Source: a virus. From it: 26,892 bases of DNA. The translations under genes and the position numbers were made by a program. The notes beneath the pieces were generated by a model. It did no database searches. It was given only the letters and a program-made list of their open reading frames with translations, and was not told where the DNA came from. Position 1 is the first letter of the stretch. Each line of letters opens with the position of its first letter. Below, piece after piece: positions 1 to 5,592 of the stretch. The stretch is from positions 1 to 26,892 of IMG/VR virus record IMGVR_UViG_3300025282_000197; one strand, 5' to 3'.

Positions 1-120
1 GGCGGGTAGGTGGTCCATCATGGCATTTTCAAGGTTTACCTGCTTTTCTTCCTGTTCAAATTTCAGCTCAACAATTATATCAAATGCCTTTTCCAGTTCT
101 TTTCTTTGAGGTTTATTCAT
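1..120 (-). CDS. Hypothetical protein, N-terminal part only (runs off the left edge)
   Basis: The first 40 codons of a minus-strand gene are visible, beginning MNKPQRKELEKAFDII; the C-terminus lies outside the window. The start is supported by an AAAGGAAA SD followed by ACAAG and then ATG. The visible part is charged and probably helical (many K and E, few aromatics), with no recognisable motif. It is the most downstream gene seen in the minus-strand row of small genes, 21 bp after the 56-aa gene, and its leader resembles those of its neighbours (TTATAAACT then AAAGG). Function unknown. Confidence 0.6.
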   Translation of the reverse strand, partial: MNKPQRKELEKAFDIIVELKFEQEEKQVNLENAMMDHLPA

Positions 121-141
121 CTTGTTTCCTTTAGTTTATAA

Positions 142-312
142 TTACTGGTTTATAATTTTCATTGCATCATTTATAGCATCATTTATAGCATCATTTTTAT
201 TCATAGCTGTATAAAAATAACCATGTTTTAAAGGGTATTTTTTACCATTAATATAAACTTTGTACCCTTGTAAATATCCAAAATATTTTTGTGCTATTGT
301 TTTTATTTTCAT
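142..312 (-). CDS. Small hypothetical protein, 56 aa, with a DAIN repeat
   Basis: A 56-residue ORF starting MKIKTIAQKYFGYLQ with a good SD (AAAAGGGG) 9 bp before the ATG. It is rich in K and Y. Near the C-terminus the tetrapeptide DAIN is repeated (DAINDAINDA), encoded by three tandem copies of a 12-bp unit. The opening (aromatic-rich, then YKVYINGKKYPL) looks like a small beta-strand-containing fold, but I recognise no family. It sits in a minus-strand row of small genes with shared leader sequences, so it is probably co-transcribed with them. Unknown function; accessory or host-takeover peptides are the usual content of such rows. Confidence 0.6.
   Translation of the reverse strand: MKIKTIAQKYFGYLQGYKVYINGKKYPLKHGYFYTAMNKNDAINDAINDAMKIINQ
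164..199. repeat. Three tandem copies of a 12-bp unit inside a small gene
   Basis: GCATCATTTATA occurs exactly at 164-175 and 176-187, and with one change (GCATCATTTTTA) at 188-199. The unit is four codons long and in frame, so it adds or removes DAIN-type tetrapeptides without breaking the 56-aa ORF. It is a likely slippage site. Confidence 0.85.
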
Positions 313-327
313 TTTATTTATCCCCTT

Positions 328-534
328 TTATAATTCTGTTATTATGTTATTATTATTTTCATGTTTAAAATTACCGGTTGGTTTATAATTCCAATTTTCC
401 GATAAATCCAAGTGTGTTACAATCCAATCTTTCGGGCTGTATTTATTATTATCTTTTTCACAGCTAAATTTTCCATATGCAAAAAATTTAATTGTTTCAC
501 CATTTTTATTTGTAGCTATATATTCAAGCTTCAT
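328..534 (-). CDS. Small hypothetical protein, 68 aa
   Basis: A 68-residue ORF (MKLEYIATNKNGETIKFFAY...) with SD AAAAGGGG placed 5 bp before the ATG. The protein is polar, begins with what looks like a short beta hairpin, and has a central DWIVTHLDL segment and an Asn-rich end (HENNNN) before the terminal ITEL. No cysteine pair, membrane segment or catalytic motif is visible. Its last codons and stop share sequence with the ends of the two genes upstream (ITEYYK and KITAL ends), which suggests these genes are cassettes with a common boundary. Function unknown. Confidence 0.6.
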   Translation of the reverse strand: MKLEYIATNKNGETIKFFAYGKFSCEKDNNKYSPKDWIVTHLDLSENWNYKPTGNFKHENNNNIITEL

Positions 535-545
535 TTTATCCCCTT

Positions 546-767
546 TTATTTATAATATTCTGTTATTGGTTTTTTAAAATTAGGTGGTAAAAATTCATTA
601 TATAATATTTCACCATCTAAATTTATAATAAGAGAGTAACCTGGATTTAACATTTTACTCCTTATAATTTTTTTTGCAGCGTCTAAATTTTCCGCTGTAA
701 TTTTTGCAAAAAATTCATTGTAATCTTTATAATTTTTTCGAGCTGTAAAAATTAGATATTTATTCAT
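546..767 (-). CDS. Small hypothetical protein, 73 aa
   Basis: A 73-residue ORF starting MNKYLIFTARKNYKDYNEFF, with SD AAAGGGG 5 bp before the ATG. The pattern of a beta strand (KYLIFTA), a helix around AENLDAAKKIIRSKM and strands (YSLIINLDGEILY) resembles the small beta-alpha-beta proteins common in phage accessory regions; this is a shape reading, not a family call. The end PITEYYK is encoded by the repeated junction block shared with the neighbouring small genes. It is separated by 11 bp from the 68-aa gene. Function unknown. Confidence 0.6.
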   Translation of the reverse strand: MNKYLIFTARKNYKDYNEFFAKITAENLDAAKKIIRSKMLNPGYSLIINLDGEILYNEFLPPNFKKPITEYYK

Positions 768-782
768 TGTTTCCCCTTTGTT

Positions 783-974
783 TTATAATGCTGTAATTTT
801 ATAATAAACATTATCATTGGCTGTAATTTTAAACCAACTTGCAAGATGTTTTATTACATGTTTATTGGAAAATAATCCCTTTTTTAAAATTATAGATTTG
901 TTGTTTAACAATTCATTATCAATATAATTTTTTAAATAAATTGCCTTTTTTACGTTATTAGATATGTTTTTCAT
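783..974 (-). CDS. Small hypothetical protein, 63 aa
   Basis: A basic 63-residue ORF (MKNISNNVKKAIYLKNYID...) with SD AAAGGGG 5 bp before ATG; this leader (AAAGGGGAAACA) is identical to that of the 73-aa gene. N-terminal half probably helical; the C-terminal part (SWFKITANDNVYYKITAL) is probably beta. No known motif. It starts the run of three genes whose C-termini end in IT(E/A) followed by the repeated stop/SD junction. Function unknown. Confidence 0.55.
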   Translation of the reverse strand: MKNISNNVKKAIYLKNYIDNELLNNKSIILKKGLFSNKHVIKHLASWFKITANDNVYYKITAL

Positions 975-1039
975 TGTTTCCCCTTTGTTTTATTGTTATT
1001 TGCGATGTAATACTATCTAAATTCTATTATTATGAGACA

Positions 1040-1062
1040 GGCGGCGGATCCATACCGCCGCC
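1040..1062 (-). terminator. GC-rich hairpin after the 88-aa gene, possible terminator or mRNA end
   Basis: GGCGGCGG at 1040-1047 pairs perfectly with CCGCCGCC at 1055-1062 around the loop ATCCATA. It lies just 3' (minus strand) of the 88-aa gene and is the only GC-rich block in an AT-rich neighbourhood. There is no strong U tract after it (TGTCTCATAATA), so it may instead stabilise or process the mRNA. Confidence 0.4.
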
Positions 1063-1078
1063 GGATAAAGTCCGTTAT

Positions 1079-1345
1079 TTAGTTGCTTATCCCTGCTATA
1101 TAGCTATTGATATTATAATATAGGTCTTTTTTGGTGGTATATCCTGTATGTAGTATATTTTTTACACCGCCGCCGTTGTTTACTATTTGAACTAATTGGC
1201 AGCCGCCGTAAGCACAGTCTATATAATACGTGCCAATATTAGCGCAAAGCTTTCCGACTTTTTTTGAATAGGGCTCGGGGTTGTTGTTTGTTAGCTGGTT
1301 TAAATATGCTACCCTGTTTTCAAGGTCTTTGGTTGATATTCTCAT
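1079..1345 (-). CDS. Conserved phage hypothetical protein, 88 aa (DLENRVAYLN... type)
   Basis: An 88-residue ORF beginning MRISTKDLENRVAYLNQLT. From memory, small phage and prophage proteins with this plan are widespread: an N-terminal helix with DLE.RV.YLN, a central YYIDCAYGGCQL strand pair, a GGG turn, then a TTKKDLYYNINSYI helix. No biochemical role is known to me. It has two cysteines (C34 and C49) and no membrane segment. An SD (AAAAGGA) lies about 9 bp before the ATG, in a leader almost identical to that of the gene at 1799-2122. A GC-rich hairpin follows the stop. It is the most recognisable of the small minus-strand genes. Confidence 0.7.
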   Translation of the reverse strand: MRISTKDLENRVAYLNQLTNNNPEPYSKKVGKLCANIGTYYIDCAYGGCQLVQIVNNGGGVKNILHTGYTTKKDLYYNINSYIAGISN

Positions 1346-1363
1346 GTTTTTTATCCTTTTTAT

Positions 1364-1531
1364 TTAGTTATTGTTTAAAAAATTTACTTTTCTGTTAATA
1401 CTGTTTAAGTATTTTATTATACCATTAATTAGTTTTTGTTCACATAATCCACGCTGTGCAAGTAAAATCATATTTTCACTAACAAATACTAATTCCTTTT
1501 TATCATTGTAAATCAAGGGTTTTGTTTTCAT
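1364..1531 (-). CDS. Small hypothetical protein, 55 aa
   Basis: A 55-residue ORF (MKTKPLIYNDKKELVFVSEN...) with an SD AAAGGA about 10 bp before ATG. After a short beta-hairpin-like start (LIYNDKKELVFVS) the rest is probably helical (MILLAQRGLCEQKLINGIIKYL) and it ends in three asparagines. No family recognised. The leader contains the CTAAATAAAGGA motif seen before other genes of this row. It lies 18 bp upstream of the 88-aa gene and is probably in the same transcript. Confidence 0.55.
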   Translation of the reverse strand: MKTKPLIYNDKKELVFVSENMILLAQRGLCEQKLINGIIKYLNSINRKVNFLNNN

Positions 1532-1613
1532 CTGTTTTATTTCCTTTATTTAGTTTATTTATTGTTATTTAGCTGTATTGTTCAATATCTTGGATTACAC
1601 TGTCTCCTTTTGA

Positions 1614-1799
1614 TTAAATTACAAATTCGCTGTAATCTGTCCATAAAGATCCATTGTTAATCAGCGTATCGAGTGCAGTCCCTTTTTTCCAATAACCACG
1701 CCCTTCTGTTTTATCTATAAATTCCTCAATAGATATTTCTTCAAAATTTGCCTTTGCCTCTTTATATCTATGGAATATTTTTACTCTTTTAAGTTTCAT
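1614..1799 (-). CDS. Small hypothetical protein, 61 aa
   Basis: I place the start at the ATG at 1799, giving MKLKRVKIFHRYKEAKANFE, because GGAGGAGG lies just upstream and the stop of the previous gene overlaps it (TAATG). A longer version from further upstream would lack this. The protein has a charged start and an EEFIDKTEGRGYWKKGTALDTLI middle, reminiscent of small antirestriction or regulatory phage proteins, but I cannot name a family. The frame stays open for 14 more codons after the TAA, with protein-like content, so a mutated stop is possible. Translationally coupled to the 107-aa gene. Confidence 0.55.
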   Translation of the reverse strand: MKLKRVKIFHRYKEAKANFEEISIEEFIDKTEGRGYWKKGTALDTLINNGSLWTDYSEFVI

Positions 1800-2122
1800 T
1801 ACACAACCTCCTCCCAATATTCAATAAATTTATCCATATTTTTCTTCACTTTTTCAGATGGATTAATATGATTCTTATAGTCTTTAATACAATTATCTAT
1901 TAAAGTTTTTGATATTTGAGGTTCGTTTTCTTCAAGCCAATCAAGTGCATCATCAATACATTGATACACACCCTCATTTCCAAATCTTTCTGCAACACCT
2001 TTAATCATATTACGCAAATCATTTGAGGTTCTAATTTGATGCGTCTTTTTAAAATATCTTACAAGAACATCCCAATCTTTGCTTGGAATTTCAAGTGTAT
2101 GTTTGATTGCTATTTTCTTCAT
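1799..2122 (-). CDS. Hypothetical protein, 107 aa, all-helical
   Basis: A 107-residue ORF starting MKKIAIKHTLEIPSKDWDVL. After a short basic strand it is predicted to be helical and acidic toward the C-terminus (DDALDWLEENEP...EYWEEVV). It is the first gene of the minus-strand row and has AAGGAGG directly before GTTGTGTAATG. The same block (plus strand CATTACACAACCTCCT) precedes the next gene too. A second, more distant AAAGGA belongs to a leader motif shared with the genes at 1345 and 1531. No motif recognised; a DNA- or protein-binding role is only a guess. Confidence 0.6.
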   Translation of the reverse strand: MKKIAIKHTLEIPSKDWDVLVRYFKKTHQIRTSNDLRNMIKGVAERFGNEGVYQCIDDALDWLEENEPQISKTLIDNCIKDYKNHINPSEKVKKNMDKFIEYWEEVV

Positions 2123-2136
2123 TACACAACCTCCTT

Positions 2137-2156
2137 GTTTTTTATCCTTTATTTAG
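2137..2156 (-). repeat. Leader motif copy (also at 1346-1367 and 1532-1553)
   Basis: Plus-strand GTTTTTTATCCTTTATTTAG lies upstream of the 107-aa gene. The same string with a 2-bp insertion lies at 1346-1367 upstream of the 88-aa gene, and a diverged copy ending TTTCCTTTATTTAG lies at 1532-1553 upstream of the 55-aa gene. It carries the SD (AAAGGA on the minus strand) at the latter two. Confidence 0.6.
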
Positions 2157-2170
2157 TGTTGTTGTTAAAT

Positions 2171-2187
2171 TAACTTACCATAAGTTA
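2171..2187. promoter_or_regulatory. 17-bp perfect dyad, operator candidate
   Basis: TAACTTA-CCA-TAAGTTA has 7-bp arms and a 3-bp centre, about 50 bp upstream of the first minus-strand small gene. It partly overlaps a second dyad, GTTAAATTAAC at 2164-2174. The geometry matches two dyads in the other divergent region (6909-6954). Repressor binding is an inference. Confidence 0.45.
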
Positions 2188-2558
2188 CGGGCTTTAATTA
2201 ATACAATGCAAGCACTTTGTTAATTATTTTTTACAGCGGGCAAAACAAACACAGCAAGTAATACAAAGCATAGGTAAGAATTCAACAGCATAAGCTTTAA
2301 AGCATAGATCAAAACAAACCAGGGCAAAGCACAGCACAGAATAAAACAAGGTTGGAAGGTAATTAGATAAAATTAAAATATAGCTGCAACGGGTCCTCAC
2401 ACACCACCCACAACACACAACAACACCAGGCAAGGCGGATTGAGAGCTTCACGAGGAGGGTGAGAGCGTACAGCACAAAAGCAGGGTAGGGCATCCACTC
2501 ACCTCACAAAATGCAATTATTAAGTACAGATAGCATAAAAATTAAAAATATTTCATAG

Positions 2559-2575
2559 AAGTGCCTGTAGCACTT
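2559..2575. promoter_or_regulatory. 17-bp dyad immediately upstream of the small terminase gene
   Basis: AAGTGC-CTGTA-GCACTT ends 12 bp before the ATG at 2588. No good SD is visible for that gene, so the stem may act as an operator or as an RNA hairpin affecting initiation. Its ends (AAGT-N9-ACTT) match the dyad at 6938-6954. Confidence 0.4.
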
Positions 2576-2587
2576 AAATTATAAGCT

Positions 2588-3268
2588 ATGGAAGCTAAGA
2601 AGATAAGTGCCAAACAATATACCAGGGATTTAGCGTTGAAGCCTGTAATTGAAAAAGCTATTGAGGTTTATGCTTGTAAGCCGGATATACGCCATCAAGA
2701 TGCAGCAGCGATGCTTAAAGTTTCAGAGAATACTTTGTATAAGCTCCGGCGTGATCCGAACTTTTGGGAACAGGTGTATAATTACTACATGGTTACTTTT
2801 GAGGGTGATGTTGTAGGCATACTTCGTGCTATGGTGCGTGAAGGTTTAGCTGGTAATGTTCAGGCTGGTAGGCTTGTGTTGGAACATAGTGGTAAATTAC
2901 AGAAGAATATTAACATTACTATTCAATCGCCGTTTGAGAAGTGGATGGATAAGGCTAAGGGTGGTGTTGAGATTGAAGATGCAGAGATAATTGAGGATTT
3001 AAAGGCTATAGAAGATGATTTTAGTGATTTGCCGCCGAGATCAGCAGATAAAGGAACATGGAAGGCACGGAACGATCATATAGCCGTTAGAAATGCCACT
3101 ACAAAGGAAGAAAGCCGTGTTAGGCGGAATGAGGCTCGGAAGATAATGAGAAGGTGGCTTAAAAGGGCAAATGCGGTAGGGGTTGAGCCTTTACCGGCAC
3201 GCCGCCCAACACCGGGGCAACGAAAGGCTTGGGAAAAGAAGATTATAGCCGCAGAGAAGAAGGCATAG
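2588..3268 (+). CDS. Small terminase subunit-like protein, 226 aa
   Basis: The protein has an N-terminal helix-turn-helix (about residues 30-65, DAAAMLKVSENTLYKLRRD) followed by GDVVGILRAMVREGLAGN and then VQAGRLVLEHSGKLQ (about 91-105). In small terminase and related insertion-element-type HTH proteins (phBC6A51 class) the HTH is followed by this 'G...A..L.L.H.GKL' element. The C-terminal 80 residues are very basic (RRNEARKIMRRWLKR..., end EKKIIAAEKKA). Expected role: recognise pac/cos DNA and regulate the large subunit. Oddly it is transcribed toward the large terminase gene rather than with it, and its last 26 bp overlap the end of the MuF-like gene. SD is weak. An alternative is a phage DNA-binding regulator. 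Confidence 0.65.
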   Translation: MEAKKISAKQYTRDLALKPVIEKAIEVYACKPDIRHQDAAAMLKVSENTLYKLRRDPNFWEQVYNYYMVTFEGDVVGILRAMVREGLAGNVQAGRLVLEHSGKLQKNINITIQSPFEKWMDKAKGGVEIEDAEIIEDLKAIEDDFSDLPPRSADKGTWKARNDHIAVRNATTKEESRVRRNEARKIMRRWLKRANAVGVEPLPARRPTPGQRKAWEKKIIAAEKKA

Positions 3269-3734
3269 GAACATTAGCTGGAACAAGCTGGCAATAACAA
3301 AACTCTTTACAAACTGAAAACCCGGAAGCGGGCAAACCAATAGATTCCCATGTATTCCAAGTTTCTACCTGCCCTATTCTACCTTCGCAATCAACGCATA
3401 TTTTAGGTGAACCAACAGATACCCACTGCATCATTACGCTATCCCCATAAACTCTATCCGCTCCGAGCCGAGATGCCTGCATAACTGAAGATACGATTCC
3501 TCGCTTAATATTATTTCGTAATTCCCCGAAGATTCTTCCATTCGTGGCAAGATCATTTCCGAGTATATTAAGGATTTCTGCCTCTGTAATTCCTGCGTTG
3601 CGAAGTAGGGCGATTTCTCTCTCGATCTTCGTAACGAATATATCAATCGCAAAGCTAATCCCAAGTGTTGCCCACAAAAGGATGTTCTCATCCTCTTCTT
3701 CAATAACTTGCGTATCTTGTTCTTCATCTGCCAT
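3243..3734 (-). CDS. MuF-like minor head / head morphogenesis protein, 163 aa
   Basis: The C-terminal half carries the cysteine signature of phage Mu gpF-type head morphogenesis domains: CVDC (C113, C116), then GR.G, a W....GLPASG segment, and C142...C146-x-C148. These cysteines probably bind a metal ion. The N-terminal 100 residues are helical with an acidic start. At 163 residues it is shorter than typical MuF proteins, which are often fused to the portal end or several hundred residues long, so it is a minimal version. It lies last in the inverted terminase-portal block, starts in a TAATG overlap with the preceding gene, and tail-to-tail overlaps the small terminase gene. Expected to be a minor capsid protein at the portal vertex. 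Confidence 0.7.
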   Translation of the reverse strand: MADEEQDTQVIEEEDENILLWATLGISFAIDIFVTKIEREIALLRNAGITEAEILNILGNDLATNGRIFGELRNNIKRGIVSSVMQASRLGADRVYGDSVMMQWVSVGSPKICVDCEGRIGQVETWNTWESIGLPASGFSVCKEFCYCQLVPANVPMPSSLRL

Positions 3735-4162
3735 TATTTTTTAAGTGCCTTTCCAATATCTTTGGATATGCTTTTCATTACCTTTTTTGAATTGGTTTCA
3801 TAATTAGGATGCCCCTTAGAAAACCCAATAAAAGGTCGTTTAGGGCGTTTTTTTGAGCCTGATTCTTTACCTGTATGATTCCACCAGCCATATTTATTCA
3901 TTGAGAGAGTATCTTCTTTAGCCTTAACACTTTGGTATAGCCAGCCCTTATCTATCATAACCTTATCATGCCCTTTTAATAATTTTGTAAATGAAGCATT
4001 ATCATCAAGCCCTGAACCATCTCTGCCTCTCTGGTTATCAATATTTCGCAATGTTTCTGATTCCCACTGCTTGGCTACGGTAGAGGAAGTACCTTTAAGT
4101 ATCTCTTCTATTTTACCCGCTAATTTACCGAAATCAAAGGTTGTTTTAATCTGTAATTTCAC
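3734..4162 (-). CDS. Tail completion / HK97 gp10-like neck protein, 142 aa
   Basis: The start is GTG at 4162 (MKLQIKTTFDFGKLAG...), chosen because AAAGG lies 7 bp upstream and no ATG fits. The family reading rests on length (about 140), the order helix (KIEEILKGTSSTVAKQWESETLRNI), a loop with 'DKGWLYQSV', and a basic RPKRPFIGFS motif near residue 110. That R-P-F-[IL]-G-[FL]-S element is typical of phage virion morphogenesis (Mu gpG/P2 gpS) and HK97 gp10-type proteins. Role: connector or tail-end completion in head-tail joining. It follows portal and precedes the MuF-like gene. Its first 30 residues resemble part of the small ORF just upstream. Confidence 0.6.
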   Translation of the reverse strand: MKLQIKTTFDFGKLAGKIEEILKGTSSTVAKQWESETLRNIDNQRGRDGSGLDDNASFTKLLKGHDKVMIDKGWLYQSVKAKEDTLSMNKYGWWNHTGKESGSKKRPKRPFIGFSKGHPNYETNSKKVMKSISKDIGKALKK

Positions 4163-4379
4163 GGGCGAACCTTTCTCCTGCTCTTTTAGCCTCTTGATAG
4201 CGTGGCACTTCTTCTAAAATGGCACTTTCTGCGAACCCTTCAGCCCATTCCTGTGGGCTTTTAAGAATTTCCTCTATGTTGCCTGTAAGTTTTATATCAA
4301 ACTTCGTTAGTTCTTTGAGATACTTGGCGTGCTTTCTCAAAGATAGAAAGTTTTTCGTTTCTCTGCTTGTTTCCGGCAA
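4146..4379 (-). CDS. Small ORF between portal and neck gene, 77 aa, TTG start
   Basis: This frame has no ATG or GTG; the best start is TTG at 4379 with GGAG 7 bp upstream, inside the portal gene (83-bp overlap). It continues past the portal stop for 50 codons, ending 17 bp inside the next gene. The segment FDIKLTGNIEEILKSPQEWA resembles FDFGKLAGKIEEILKG at the start of the 142-aa neighbour, so the two may be related. It lies in the +1 frame relative to portal, so an alternative is a +1 frameshifted C-terminal extension of portal. A coding role for the part after 4297 is likely; the exact start is unsure. Confidence 0.5.
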   Translation of the reverse strand: MPETSRETKNFLSLRKHAKYLKELTKFDIKLTGNIEEILKSPQEWAEGFAESAILEEVPRYQEAKRAGERFAREITD

Positions 4380-5592
4380 TTGATAACTCCGCTTGTTCTA
4401 AGGTTAGATCGTTATTGTATTCCATTAAAAGCCCCACTTCGTTAATTAAGTTCATTTCTAAGCGGTGCTTATCCCATAATATTTGATCCTGCACTGTTTT
4501 TGGATATTCCGGCTCTTTAAAGTCCAATCCAAGGTCATCCGGCAGTGAAACGCCGAAACTTTTAGCAATTTTGCGTTCTACGCTGTATAAATCTTCCTCA
4601 TACATCCGCCAGAGGGCTAAATCATCGAGATAATCCTCTGTGCGTTCCAAATCCTTTATCATAAGTGAAATCCCGGATGGCACTTCACCCCCCTGTTCAC
4701 TCCACTGCACCCAAAGATGGTTGTTCTGGGCTACAAGCTCTACTAAGAACTTAATGTTCTCAATAACACTTACTACATTGCCCTGCGGTGCTACAATATC
4801 ATAACTTGAGCCTTCTGGAAGTTCTAAAGTAACATCTGAGCCAGTTCTTTGTTTGTTACCCATCTCAGCCCCTACCATTACCGGCTGCCCGAACATCTGA
4901 AAGCGTAAACCAAGCTGCATTTCCGTCATAGCAATATTAACATGCTCATTGGCGTTAATAATATCATTCGCACCTTCAACATAAAAACTATCGGTTTGGT
5001 TCTCACGGTGCGTAAACACAAAAGGCAAAACGCCGTAATTATGAGGAATCTCAGCTATAATAGTGCCATCTTCATCCATAGAGATATATCTTTCGGCATC
5101 CCAGTAGGCATAAGTTAGCTTTTCAACCTTAGAGCTATCTTCTACAGGTTGTAAAATTGGATAAGAAAGAGCAGTAGGAATGAAAGGATCATCGCCGAAA
5201 AACACATGGAAAAAATAGATCGGGCGATAATCAAAATAAGGAGATTCACTCTCATTCCATACCACTCTGGTAGCGATAGTCCCGCAAAGGCGGGTCATTC
5301 GCTCAATATGCTTCATGCGGGCATCTTTTATAGTTGTAAGATCTGAATACCTATCTCCAGCTCTGCGTGTTGCCCCAATAGTATAAATTCTACTCATCTT
5401 ATTGATGAATTTTCTGGTTATATTTGTTTCTACAGGCGGAATTTCACTAAAAGCTGCCCCTGAGAACATTTTTTTGATATAATTTGCCGTATCGTTGCCG
5501 TTGTAGTAATCCAACAGCTTCTCTATGTGGTTCTCACGGCTCTTAGCGTTGTGTAGCTTTAAATTCCTAATTGATTCTGCAATAATGTTCAT
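4297..5592 (-). CDS. Portal protein, 431 aa
   Basis: Length and position directly after the large terminase (ATGA overlap) fit a portal. The sequence fits as well: an N-terminal region with KLLDYYNGND and a conserved 'VETNITRKFINKMSRIYT' segment, a central beta region (HNYGVLPFVFTHREN), and a stem-type helix with PSGISLMIKDLERTEDYLDD near residue 304, followed by long helices. This 'S G ... L ... K' stem helix is typical of HK97/SPP1-type portals. Twelve copies should form the ring through which DNA enters and the tail attaches. The last 83 bp are also covered by a second frame. Transcribed on the minus strand, opposite to the capsid genes it works with. Confidence 0.85.
   Translation of the reverse strand: MNIIAESIRNLKLHNAKSRENHIEKLLDYYNGNDTANYIKKMFSGAAFSEIPPVETNITRKFINKMSRIYTIGATRRAGDRYSDLTTIKDARMKHIERMTRLCGTIATRVVWNESESPYFDYRPIYFFHVFFGDDPFIPTALSYPILQPVEDSSKVEKLTYAYWDAERYISMDEDGTIIAEIPHNYGVLPFVFTHRENQTDSFYVEGANDIINANEHVNIAMTEMQLGLRFQMFGQPVMVGAEMGNKQRTGSDVTLELPEGSSYDIVAPQGNVVSVIENIKFLVELVAQNNHLWVQWSEQGGEVPSGISLMIKDLERTEDYLDDLALWRMYEEDLYSVERKIAKSFGVSLPDDLGLDFKEPEYPKTVQDQILWDKHRLEMNLINEVGLLMEYNNDLTLEQAELSIAGNKQRNEKLSIFEKARQVSQRTNEV

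Larger units (their letters stand above)
2123..2587. other. Non-coding intergenic region between divergent genes, candidate control/packaging region
   Basis: About 460 bp with no convincing gene. The part near 2123-2220 is AT-rich and should hold the promoter for the minus-strand small genes. From about 2231 to 2440 the plus strand is rich in A and C and poor in T. Direct repeats of TGAGAGC lie at 2441-2447 and 2461-2467 (20 bp apart), and GAGGGTGAG (2456-2464) can pair with CTCACCTC (2498-2505) with one bulge. Position just before the small terminase gene is the usual place for a pac or cos site, but nothing here proves one. Confidence 0.5.

Noticed and set aside
2224-2433. Minus-strand 69-codon open frame rich in cysteine
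   Set aside because: Only a TTG start, no SD, and its composition simply reflects the A/C-rich plus strand. It looks like a chance frame in the intergenic region.
3434-3744. Other open frames over the MuF-like gene on both strands
   Set aside because: Overlap a gene with clear cysteine motifs; no SD and no motif of their own.
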